NCBI GenBank assembly: GCA_921293015.1
Contig: OV121091.1
Location: 26,582,839-26,646,838, forward strand
Direction: 5' to 3'
From: Phorcus lineatus
Lineage: Eukaryota > Mollusca > Gastropoda > Trochida > Trochidae
DNA: 64,000 nucleotides
Shown: piece by piece, positions 1-12,500 of the stretch
Layout: each line of letters begins with the position of its first letter
Position numbering within the stretch: position 1 is the first letter of the stretch
The notes under the pieces: generated by a model
Seen by the model: only the letters and a program-made list of their open reading frames with translations
Database searches by the model: none
What the model was told of the DNA's origin: nothing
Program-made: the position numbers and the translations under genes

Positions 1-378
1 TGCCTCACCTGCCACTGTGAGTTTTAGTTTTCATGGACTTCAACTGACTGATAAAGTGACTCCAATGAAGAAAAGTTTATATTACCAAGCTTCATGTTTC
101 CAAAAGCTGAATCTTGTTTGATATTGTGTAGTAAGCATACTTTATGATGTCAAAGTAAGAGATAAGCATGATTCCAATTTTCCAACAGTTATTGATATTT
201 AGTCTAAATTTTTACACTTTAATCAAATTAATTGTTTCTTACACAATAACCTTGTACTATCAGTTTATCACAGCTCTAGGTAAGCCATCTTTATCACAAT
301 CTTCATAAATGAGCTTCCCTGTTCTCATCAAAGTTATAGTTAAGAAGTAACCACCCACAATGTTGCATTATCCTGCAG
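1..378 (+). other. partial dynein intron at window edge
   Basis: Sequence ahead of window exon 1, ending in acceptor tcctgcag. It must be an intron, because the exon opens in mid-domain. Nothing else is seen in it. Confidence 0.85.
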
Positions 379-558
379 GTATCACGGTGTGGTATGATCT
401 ACATGGAGCCACTGTCCCTGGGCTGGAGACCACTGGTCAAGTCCTGGTTCTTCCACATGCCCTCCGCTGTCACTGAGATGCACAAGAGCGTCATCAACGA
501 CCTGTTTGAGAGATTTGTTGACTCCTGTCTGCAACTTGTCAGGAAAGGAGGCGTCAAG
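379..558 (+). CDS. DNAH7: DNAH7-like window exon 1: end of AAA2
   Basis: Encodes 60 residues (phase 0 to 0) starting [11 protein letters not shown], the conserved stretch at the end of AAA2 in dynein heavy chains. The acceptor is ...tcctgcag and the donor AAG|gtattt. The upstream exon lies outside the window, so the ATG inside this exon is not the start of translation. Confidence 0.93.
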
Positions 559-3500
559 GTATTTTCAGAGTGTACTTTGTAAATTATGTTTCAACAACAT
601 TATTGAGCTGAAATGTTACACAACCTCCTATGATTATAACCATTTAAGCTTGGCAGTCCCCTTATAATTTAGTTTTGTAAATCAAAATCCCAAATAAAAT
701 TTGAAATGGTCAGTGGATCTACACTATAGATGGAGTGTAGAGTTGATATTTGACAATGGTGTAATCTAAAAAATTGAGAACGTCATAACCCCTAAATAAT
801 TTTCTATTTTTGATTAATGACTTGTTTAGTTTAGAAATGGAATTGTGAACTGTTTGTCTGTGTTCTCCCCAGGAACTGTCTCCAACGAATGACTCAAATC
901 TGGTGAAATCCCTCATGAACCTGATGGACTGCCTAATGGATGAGTTCCAGGACGAGGCAAAGATAGCGCAGATGGAGGAAAGGGAGATAATCACTTGGCT
1001 TGAGGTTGGTTGGAGCTTAGTGAATTTATGTATGCATTGCCAGTTAATTACCACAGCTTTTGAGAAAAATATATTTTTTGATTTGAGCTACTTATGCTTG
1101 CAATGGTCTAAATCCAGTTAATTACCACAGCTTTTGAGAAAAATATATTTTTTGGTTAGAGCTACGTATGCTTGCAATGGTCTAAATCTGTTTCAAAAGA
1201 TGAACAGACTAAAGCCTTCACCATTCATCTTCCTACGCAAAGCTTAACTATTGCCAGTCTCAAACTGTCCAAGTTAACCCTTGCTGCCGACACAAGACTT
1301 TCCTGTGCTAGCTCTCTAGCTCACTGCAAAGGAATTAGATAGTCCAATCAGAAAGCTCCTAGCAAAGGCTACATCCGGGGACTCGAACAAACATGGCTGC
1401 GCCCATGTTGCAGTCCGTCGACTGAACTATTTGTGAAGAGAAAGTGCCGCCTCCAAAGCGATGAACAATATATTCAAGTTCATTTATGTTTATAGTCAAT
1501 TTGCGTCATTATTTTTCTACAACCCTATAGCGGACAGCGGCCTGTCAAAGAATTTATTCTTAAATTGTTTCGGTAAACTAATCAAGCTCGATAAAATTGA
1601 CCATGATTTGAAGGACCGACTCGATGCACTACGCCCGGCAAGACTTTATTTCCTGTCATCGTAGAATTGTTTTATCTTTCGTGCTTGCAAAAACTTTATT
1701 GTATACCCGTTGAACCGAAACATTGATTAAATTTTACATAAATTAACCGATAAAATTTGAACATCTCGCGATCTCGAAATGTAGTAGCCTGCGACCTCGT
1801 TGTATCGCGGTAGTAAACGTTACTCTCAACAAACTTTACTTCTTGCAGTCAAAAACCAGGTATGTTGACGTGTACCATTTAAATATCATGTCGTCAATAA
1901 ATCAAAAAAGTAAAACAATTGTTATATTTACTTCAATTTTCTCTGACTTTACTGGGTCATTTTCATCTTTGAAAATATTACTTTGTTACTTGGTATGTGC
2001 TTTGATATAAAAATTATTCTCTCTCCATGAAATATTTCCCGTTTGGCTTGTACGTGTTTTTGTGAACAGTTGGATAATAAAAAATGAGACTTGTGCACAT
2101 GATAAAGATAGACAATTGTTATGTTCTTGATATGGTGTCAAAGCTTACCAACTAAAAAGGTATGCCCGGTAAAACTAAGACAAGTTAAGTCCATTTTTGT
2201 AGTAATTGTACCAGAATATTTTTCGTAGTTTTGCAAATGCTTTTATCTAATCTTAATATCAACTAGAATTAAATTAAATTTATTGTAATGATAATATTAC
2301 TTTGTTTCGTTCACAAATATTAATTTTTCAATTAAATCATAATTGCCCTGAAAATAGGGCACCTCTGTTGCTATACAATGCATAGACAATATGTACTATT
2401 CATTGTATGTCTAAAATATTTTCTCCCCTATTAATTTGATTTTAACATATTTTCCAGGATAATTTTTCAGCTATTTAAAAATAAACAATGTGTAAACTGT
2501 ACTTATTTGATGATAAAATACAATTATATAATGGTAACGACCACGATAAATGGACCTACATACTTCCCTTTGAAAAATATAAGGGGCGCAGTCATATGTT
2601 AATTATTTTTCAAAACCGGTCCTAATAACAACAAAAACATCTTTTCCGTCCATCAATACATTTATAAACTGAATCTTCTTGTTTGAAAGGTTTGCAATGC
2701 CAACGTCTTTGTAACCTGATCAAACAGGTCACTTATAATGGGCGCGGCCATTTTGATTATATCGCAAATGACACGGCGTCGCCAATTGGCCATAGTAAGG
2801 GAGGTAACTGGAGATAACTAAAACTCGCCAGTGAGGGCGCTGGTATCAAACCAGAAAAGTCTTATGTCGGCAGCAAGGGTTAACTTGGACAGTTCGAGAC
2901 TGGCAATAATTAAGCTTTGCGTAGGAAGATGTCACCATTTTATTTGTCACTTTCTTCAAATTACTCATTATTCATGTTTGTGTTCTCCATTAAGTGCTCA
3001 TGCATGTATATGCTTGCTGTAGCTTCATATGTCCTTTGAACAATTTGCATGCAATACCCTCTGTGAATTACTTTAAATATGTTTAAGTAAGCTTGCCGAG
3101 GATTTTACATGGACTTCAAACAGTGAAGCTAAGCTGTAAACTTACAATGATCTCTAGTTTGCAGACTAGTGATTTTACAATATATCCTGCTTACACCAGA
3201 TTTGGTTTTGCAACAAAGTATTGTCAAACTACTTTCATTCTGTTACAAGACACATATTATTACTTATCATTTTCTTGATATTTTGACAATATATCTTTCA
3301 GAGCATTTTCTTCTTTGCTATTACCTGGTCTGTTGGTGCTAGCAGTGATGACAATGGCCGTGTCAAGTTTGACAAACTCCTCAGGGAACTTATTTCTGTA
3401 AGTTGAATAACACTTTTTCTTCAGATTAGATTTTTTCACTAATGATGAGGTTAAATTTTTGTGATGATAAATTAAATTGATACCAAAAGCAAGACTGTTC

Positions 3501-6500
3501 GTATAATATAGGATAGAAATGTTCATTCTTATTTAGGGTGACATTTAAAATGATTTGATGTTTGATAACTGTATACTTAAAAAAATATTTAAGTATCATA
3601 CAAATTCTTGTAGAATTTATCATTTTTAACTGAACGTTGTATTTGACTGATGATATATATTGCAGGGTGGAATGACAGAGGAGACGAGAATGGCTCTTAG
3701 TTTGGCAGAGCTTGTTGAGCCTCCCATGAAGCCCTACCTCAACCCATTCCCACCCAAGGGGAAAGTCTATGACTACCGATTCCACAAGGAGGTATATTGA
3801 AACTTATTTTATGAAAAAGATGTTTCCTGATTGGCACCTTAACAATATAGCAATTGCAAAAATGGGTGCAAAATTTTAAAAGTTTTTTTTCTTCAAAGTC
3901 AGTAACAGAAAGTTATACTCAAAGTGATACATATGGTTAACTTGCTACTTAAACATTTAATTTTATGAACTTTTTGAAAGTTGTATTCTTAGTATGATTT
4001 AGAATTTGCTTTATAAAAAATTTACTCTGTTGTATTCATTGAAGACAAAAATTGAAATGATGAAAAAAAATATGGCCATATCTTACCGAAAGACTTTTAA
4101 AAAACTGTAGCTCAGTACTCATTATTCTAATTAGATATGGCAATATTAATTTTCCACGTAGAAATGTACAGAGAACATAAAGAGTTAAGATTGTTATCAT
4201 TATCTTATCTATATCAATTGTTCTCTCCATAGGGTTCTGGCAAGTGGGTACAGTGGAGCGAGGAGATGAAAGATGCTCCCCCGATCCCCAAGGACGCTCT
4301 CTTCAACGAGATCATTGTGCCTACCATCGACACCGTGCGCTACACCAACCTGATGGCTATGCTGCTCCAACACAGCAAACCCTGTCTCTTTGTTGGGCCC
4401 ACTGGTACCGGCAAGAGTTGCTACATCATTGTGAGTTAATTCTTCTTTTTTGATTTAGAGTTAGGGCAAAAAAAAACAATTTCAAGTATTTTAATCTTAT
4501 TTCAACTGACTTCTTTTACCAGATTGCATCTCTTCCAATAGAGTAAAATGGAACTCATCACTTTTGAAATATTTAAAATGAAAAAGAGGGACTTGTCTTT
4601 GATTTCATCTTCATATTCCTTAAATCTGATTCCGCGCTTTGTTGCAGGATTTCCTTTTGAACAAGCTGGACAAAGAGGTCTACAAACCAAACATCATCAA
4701 CTTCTCAGCCCAGACTAGCGCCAACCAGTCTCAGAACATCATCATGTCCAAACTAGACAGGCGTAGAAAGGGAGTGTACGGACCACCACTTGGCAAGAAA
4801 GCTGTGAGTGTTATGACTTGGTATCAGTATTGATTTCTATAAAAGAATGGTCTGTTTGTGAAGTTAATAGACAAACAAGGCATCTATATAGGGCAAACAA
4901 TGAACAGCACCAACTTTGCGGATTTGCTAAGTTTAAGACTTCCTAGGTTTGACTTGCTAACTTCAGCATTCCCTCTTACTTGTCATTGTTGAAAGTTAAG
5001 GAGTTGGTTTTATGTTAAATCCTCCATTTGACTATTCATTAAGGTAACACTGTAGAGCTTTGCAATTCTCTTAGGAAAAAGGTTTCCAATGTTTTTGATG
5101 TTTTTTCTCTCTTCAGATTGCATTTGTGGATGACTTGAACATGCCAATGCGAGAGACGTACGGAGCACAGCCCCCGATTGAGCTGCTGCGTCAGTGGCTT
5201 GACCACTGGAACTGGTATGACCTGAAGGAAGTCGTCCCAATAAAACTGGTTGACTTGCAGTTCATAGGGGCCATGGGACCACCTGGTAAATTGATCATTG
5301 GTTTACATTTGATATTTCACATATCTCTCATTTAGTCTACCCTTTGTCTAGGACTTCATCAAGACATAAACTTTATTATCACAGCATGACATCCAAATAC
5401 TAAGGCCCAAAATATGCATCCTTCTGCAATGTAGCTGCATTATGATTGTAACTATACAAAGGTTTTGATGAATGAATGAATGTGAACTTTGTACCTTGAA
5501 TTATATAGGTGGAGGTCGTAATCCTGTAACTCCACGATTCCTGCGCCACCTGAATACAATCACGATCAACGAGTTTGATGACGACAGCATGACCACCATC
5601 TTCAGGAACATAATGGATTGGCACATCTCTGCTAGGTTTGCATTTTGACATAATTCTATCAACATCAATCGCTCTATTCACTCATTCAATTCATTTTACA
5701 AGTCAAAGGTTATTTTGGAAGTGTTTCTTCTATGGTTTCAGATAGTATCTATAAATACTTATCTTTTAACATAAACTTATTTTATTTGTTTTCTTGTTTT
5801 GCTTATATGTTTATACCCTACCTGTCTCTACCTGTATTGCAGAGGGTTCAGTAACGAGTTCAAGCCATGTGTGGACCAGGTAGTTAGTGCTACCCTACAG
5901 GTGTACAAGGAAGCCATGGTGAACCTGCTGCCAACACCTGCCAAGTCTCACTACCTGTTCAACTTGCGAGACTTTGCTCGTGTCATGCAGGGCGTCCTCC
6001 TTTCAACACCTGACACCATGGAGGAACCTGCTTCCATGAAGAGGCTCTGGGTCCATGAGGTAACTGATACATCTTCAAAGGATTTGATAGAGATTTGGGG
6101 TCCTTGAACTAACATTTAAATACTTGATAAGATTTCCATCTCATAGTTTTCACCTTTACGCCGACGACACGCAACTCTATATTGCATTTCAACCTTCGAA
6201 CAATCAGTCAGTTATGGATTCTGTTATATCTATAGAGACCTGCATTGGTAGAATCAAATCTTGGATGACGTCACATTTCTTAAAACTGAATGGGGACAAA
6301 ACCGAATTTCTAGTTATCAGTCCGAAACGCCTCAAACAACCCATCTCTTTCCAAGCAATCAACATCGACGGTCACGTCATCACCCCCAGTCAGGAAGCTA
6401 GAAATCTGGGTGTAACGTTTGATTCGACCATGTCCATGGAATCCCATGTTAACACGGTTTGCAGGTCATCATATTTCCACCTACGCAACATCGGTCTCAT

Positions 6501-9500
6501 AAGGAAATATATAAACAGCAGTACCGCATCTGCCCTTGTCCGTGCGCTTGTTCTATCGCGAATAGACTACTGCAATGCACTATTGTATGGTCTTCCACAA
6601 CATACTGTCAGTTCACTACAGCGTGTTCAGAACATGGCTGCACGTGTCGTGTCTCGTACCAGACGGCGTGAACACATAACGCCAGTCTTGAAAGAGCTTC
6701 ATTGGCTTCCGGTGAAATACAGAATCCAATACAAAGTACTGTTGCTAGTTTATAAGTGTCTGAACAATCTTGCACCTGGATATCTCTCTAGCATGTTGGT
6801 AAAATACCAACCGAACAGAAGTCTGCGATCTGAAGATCAATGCTTCCTGAAACTACCTTCATCAAAATCTCGCACCTACGGCGATCGATCGTTCCAAATT
6901 GCTGGACCCTGCCTATGGAATAAACTACCCATTCAGTTGAGATCTGCTGAAGACCTGGTCTGCTTCAAGTCACATCTGAAGACTTGGTTATTCCAAGAAG
7001 CATTCCCTTCTAGTATGTGATTGAATGTGACTTTTCTTTGTAGCTTTACTCCAAGCGCTGCTGAGCAGTGACAATGTTGTTGGAATCAGCGCTATACAAA
7101 TGTTTTCATGTATGTATGTATGTATAAAAGCCATTATCATCGGCATGATATTGTTTCGATATGTGCTATGGAAGGGATCTTGGTCCACAGAGTATCAGAG
7201 TATACCAACAATTGTATTTGCATGGTATTGCTTTAAGGTGTTCCTTTATCTTTTCTTTATGGTATCTTGGATAAAACTCTCGTGTTTTTCATGAATAACA
7301 GGGTATACAAATTAGGCCAATAATTTCAGATTTGTTTTATAAAGACATTATGTCCTAAGAAAGATAGAAAAATAGATTCTTGTAAAAGGATGATGTTAGA
7401 TACCTACTCAATCCTGTAAATGTTCTTGCAGGTGTATAGAGTCTACTATGATCGTCTTGTGGATGATGGCGACAGGGACTGGCTCTTTAACTACTCTCGA
7501 GAAGTCATCAAGACCAAGATGCGAGAAGATTTTGACCAACTGTTTATACACTTGGACTCTGATAGTGATGGTAAAGTCACTGAGGATGATCTGCGCAGTT
7601 TAATCTATTGTGACTTTGCGGACCCTAAATCAGACAAGAAAGATTATGTAGAAGTGAGAGACTTGGAGCAACTGCGTCACGTTGTGGAGGGATACCTCGA
7701 CGAGTTTAATAACCTTAGTAAGAAGCCAATGAATCTTGTACTCTTCAGGTATGCACTTTCATATTTCCTTTGTCATTTTATGTTGCTGGAAAATAGAAAA
7801 TCCATTCATCCATCCAATCTATTTGCATCCTCCTTCATGAAAATAAAAACGATTTTGAAAAATTGTAAGTTTATCAAATTAATGAAATAAATAATGTCTT
7901 AAATGCACTTAGTTATTTTCATTAAAAAATCTTAAATAAGTGATGACTAAACTCAAAATTAAGATTAGAAATTCTGTTTAACTTTCGTTATCTATTGTAT
8001 TATTCGTAACCTATCAAGGATTTTGATCTCCAATACATTTTTTGATATTGCTTTCAGATTTGCCATTGAGCATGTATCCCGTATTGCGCGTATAATCAAA
8101 CAACCAAGAAGCCACGCCCTGTTGGTGGGAGTGGGAGGGTCAGGACGTCAGTCCCTCACCAGGCTCGCTGCACATATGGCCGACTACGATCTCTTCCAGG
8201 CAAGTAACATAGCAAACCATACTTCATATCCAACAGTTATCTGCCTTCCTTTTACTAAACACTACAAGATACTTAGTACTTAGTAACGTTTCCTTCAAGA
8301 TTTATTACATCTAATTTTAACATCATCTTAATGGAATCAAAATGAATAGATGTAAAAATGATATGATTTCTAAGCACTCATATTGTTGGAGACAAGAGGA
8401 TATATATAGTCTTGATGAAATTTCTTTGTAAAAGTGTGGTAAATATGTATATATTTAGAACAGGCACTGCGATATGGGTAGTATAGATCTGTGTTAAAGA
8501 ACATCAACCTGCCTGAATGATAGATTCAGATAGCTGGAGTTATACAATCAAAACCCAGATTGATAGATCACTGCTGTTGATATGCTCATGTTAAATAGAG
8601 ATACATGCTTGTTTTAGGTCCAATAGCTGCAAATGTAACAGTTGCATGTTGTGTATGACTGGCTGTTGTAAACCAAGGCTCCATTTAGAAACTCATATGT
8701 TATAAGTATTGTCATTATTAACCATTTTATAGTAATGTCGTAAAAAATATAATCTTTTTGTTTATTTTTATGCAAATGATTAATAATTTCAATTTTGAAA
8801 AACTGGAGTTTCTTTTTACGTCTCAAGAATATATATAAATATATGTTGCAATCTATTGCGCTTTTGTGTAAAAGCATCATTTCATTTGAATATCAACTGT
8901 TGTATTGAAATTAAATTTTTATGAAGATTATTATGACTGACAATTTTAAGATTATTTTATGTGATAGTTGGGTTAAGACTAAGTTTTTACATTTTATGTG
9001 TAATAAATGTAAACTTTGTCATTTTGCATATCACAGGTAGGTACTATGGCTGCGCAGGTAGAGTTTCGCAATCCTTCCACATCGTCTCAGTTATCTGCCC
9101 TTGGCACAGTTTGAAAATTGGCGCGCTGAGATTAAAGATTTGTTTTTAGGATTTTTTATACTCAAAACTATTCAACCCTGTTGTGCTTAAATATTATACA
9201 ACTGGTGACATGGACTTTAACTGTCAACATGCTCTATCAGTTACTCAAACAATCACAACATAGCCCATTGTCTTTTAAAGAGAGAGTAATGTCAACTTTT
9301 GGCCGCCATCTTTATGTATTGGCATTGGTGACAAAAAAATAAGTGAAACTTTTACAAATGTAGCAACAAAATTAAGGTAAAATGTATATATATTGAGAGA
9401 ATATCATCAAATCGAACGATGAATATCTTGATTTCTCAGTGTCTTTCTTTTTGAGTGAATGTGCGTTATTCTCTGTCAAATTGTAAAATCTAAGCAACCA

Positions 9501-12500
9501 TATATTATATCCTATTACACTCACTAACATTCTTTGAATGAATTGAGAACAAAACCAAGATTTACTGACAGAAACAAGAATGCACCCTCGGATTTTAACG
9601 AAAAATACCCCGACCGGAAAGGTGTCATCATAATCGAAAGTAAAACCTATTTTATGTTTAGAGATAATAATTTCAAAATGTATTGTCTGTTATTAAATAA
9701 AGCACAACATGGTCCCTTGGTTTCCAGGGTGCAATGAATATCTTTATTAATATACTTCTAGCTTATGCATGGGTACGTTTTTCAGAACATGATTTTTAGT
9801 ACAATGATAGATAAGATTAGAATTTAAAACAATAGTTACAGAATCCAAGCAACAAATGACAAATAAATCATAAAAGAATTGGAATATATACAATTTATTG
9901 TTTTAACAATACCAAAATCATCAATAAATAGCTTCTCAAAACAAGTGCTTGGAACAATTTCAGAATAGTTTTTCTTCCATCTTTATATATAGCATGCTGA
10001 ATGGCCAGATATTTTTCTAAATTAAAAATTTAGAATGTTAGATTCTTAATTTAAGTGCTGTCCACAATATATTTTAGTACTTTGATTGATCATTGCCGAG
10101 TAATGTTTTCAAGGCTGTGATTGATTTAAGGCTGACTCTTATTGTGGCCAATACTGAAAGTGATGTCAGTTAGTAATCAGCAATAAAAAAACTAAGTGAA
10201 ATTTTTGCACTAAATAATTTCCTTCCTCACGTATTTCATTGAATTTTCACATATCAGTCAAAATTTTTCAACACAATTTCCCTCCCTCCACAATGTACCT
10301 TTTCTGCGTTTTGTGCTCTTGTTGATGGTTTTATGTCTTGAGGTGCTATATATTCATAATGGTAATATTGTTTAAAGCAAAATGTTCATCCATTTTATAT
10401 TCATCTGCAAATAATACATGATATAATTGCACCTCGGAAGATAAGATAATAAATGTAACTCTAAACTACTTCAATTATAATTGCTTGTTGTTTGTAAACT
10501 TGTTTGATTAAAGTAAAAATGCAAGACTGTGAATTAAGAAATTTATATTTAAAAACATAAAAATATAGTTGTTTTGATTATTGCATACATTTTGTTTCAA
10601 CTTAATAGTGTTCATGCAGGTATTATCATACCAATTTAAGAGCAATTTTGTGGATATGATTGAAATCTTAACGCGTCCTTTAAAACCTTATACAAGTATC
10701 AAACAATATCAGGAATTAAGATATTTGTATTATGTGTCATGTGTATGTTATCAACAAGATTCGGTAGATTGACTTTATATTCCCTTGAGCTTGACATGGT
10801 TCCCGTACAACAGACCAAGGCACCCGGTAGCAAGGTGGGTTGCATGTCACATGGCAAAGGTCAGGGTTCACAGGTCACAGGCTCAAGTTCAAGTCTACAC
10901 CCGTGTCACAATATTTATATGTTTTTATGTAGAGATGCTTCCATTAATTTTTTTATTTTTGATAAACTTAAAATATCAACCAGCAATAAGTTTAACTTTC
11001 TGTGTATTCCGTGAATACTGAGATTTTCAGTTGGATGAAATCAGTGCATTTTCTTTCCTAGCCCTTTTAATTTTTTTGCCTTCGTTACAAATTAATCTTT
11101 TTGTCAAATGCTATATCAATGTGACTCAATTTTCACTGAATCATTATATATGAAACTCAAATTAACCAATATCTAAAGTTGACAGTAATAAAATCCTTGT
11201 TTCTGTTGTCGTGGAGTATTTTATATTTAACTTTTGAATCACTCATAAAATATGTAGTCAATAATTCAGTTAGGTCAGTTTTGCTTTAGTTAATTGACAT
11301 TTCCATTTTAGAATTTATTTAATAACATATATTATTTCTTTTATTCTTGATTTATTTTTTTCAAAATTTATTAGATTTGGAAAAAAAAATTGTGGAAGCA
11401 TTTCTATATGAAAACAGCTGATGTAACACTTAAATGAAAGTGGCGTCAGTCAGTGTGAATTGTGAAAGAGACCTGTTGGGCTGACTGTTGTCTTCATCTG
11501 GCAAACAAACGCATGTGGAACAGAATGCCAGATTTATGCGTACAACTCCTTGGCTTTTTCTGTTGTAAACCCAATCACACACATGTATCTCTGTGTGTGT
11601 GCCCAAAGAGATACTTACTGTTTGACTTTGAATATATGTCATTATATTTCTCTTTCACAGGACAAGAATTGTATATGTATTGATGTTTTGATTGAGTTGT
11701 GATTCCTCAGAAAAAAATGGTGATTAAAAATAGATTGAAAGTTTCTATGTAATTTGACTGGCAAGCTATTCTATTTAATCTGAATGTGTAGTTTAATGTT
11801 AAATTCGTATATTACATCATTTCCTATTACCTAAAATTAATTTTGTTAGTTGATATTTCCTTTGAAGTTAGATATATACCCTTTGTATTGTTACTGATGT
11901 AAAAAAAAAATTTAAATCTATATAATATTGATGATCATCTCATGTAGAAAATTTAAGGGGAAATGGAAAAGCTTATTTCATGAAGTTTTAGATTACCTTT
12001 GAAGTAAGACATACTGTGTGCATTATGTAAAAATTAATTTTAGATGTATATGTTAATTATTATCATCTAATGATGAAGATTTTTTAGGAGGCATGGAAAA
12101 GAATATGACAATAATATACCTTTTTGATTAAAAGTTATATCAAGTAATGATTCTATTATTGCAATATAAATTTTTCACTGCTCCCATCACAATGTGTGCA
12201 AGTCACTAGTATCAGCATGGTAGGTAGGAAGGTGCATCACTAACGTCTTGTGAATGAAGATCTCACAGACATCTCACTTATATGTAAATCATTATGCCTT
12301 TTCCAGTGAAAACACACTCTTCACTGGGCAGTTTGACTCCATCCAATTCTTTGTATAAGGAATTACCTTCACTTTTTGATATGAATATATATTTTTCATA
12401 TTTTGTTCAGATGCATAAACAATGTATGAAAGTATCTTGAGAAGAAGCAATTAAGTCCTTTAATCATTTAGTCAAATGAAAGCTATACATAAAATATTTG

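Noticed and set aside
719-1054. 111-codon - strand open frame
   Set aside because: It overlaps a dynein exon in antisense and has no domain or splice support.
6459-6671. 70-codon frame inside the reverse transcriptase
   Set aside because: Alternative-frame shadow of the RT coding region.
10739-11021. Overlapping 78- and 91-codon + strand frames in the 5-kb intron
   Set aside because: They do not resemble dynein or a known protein and lack splice signals that keep the dynein frame.
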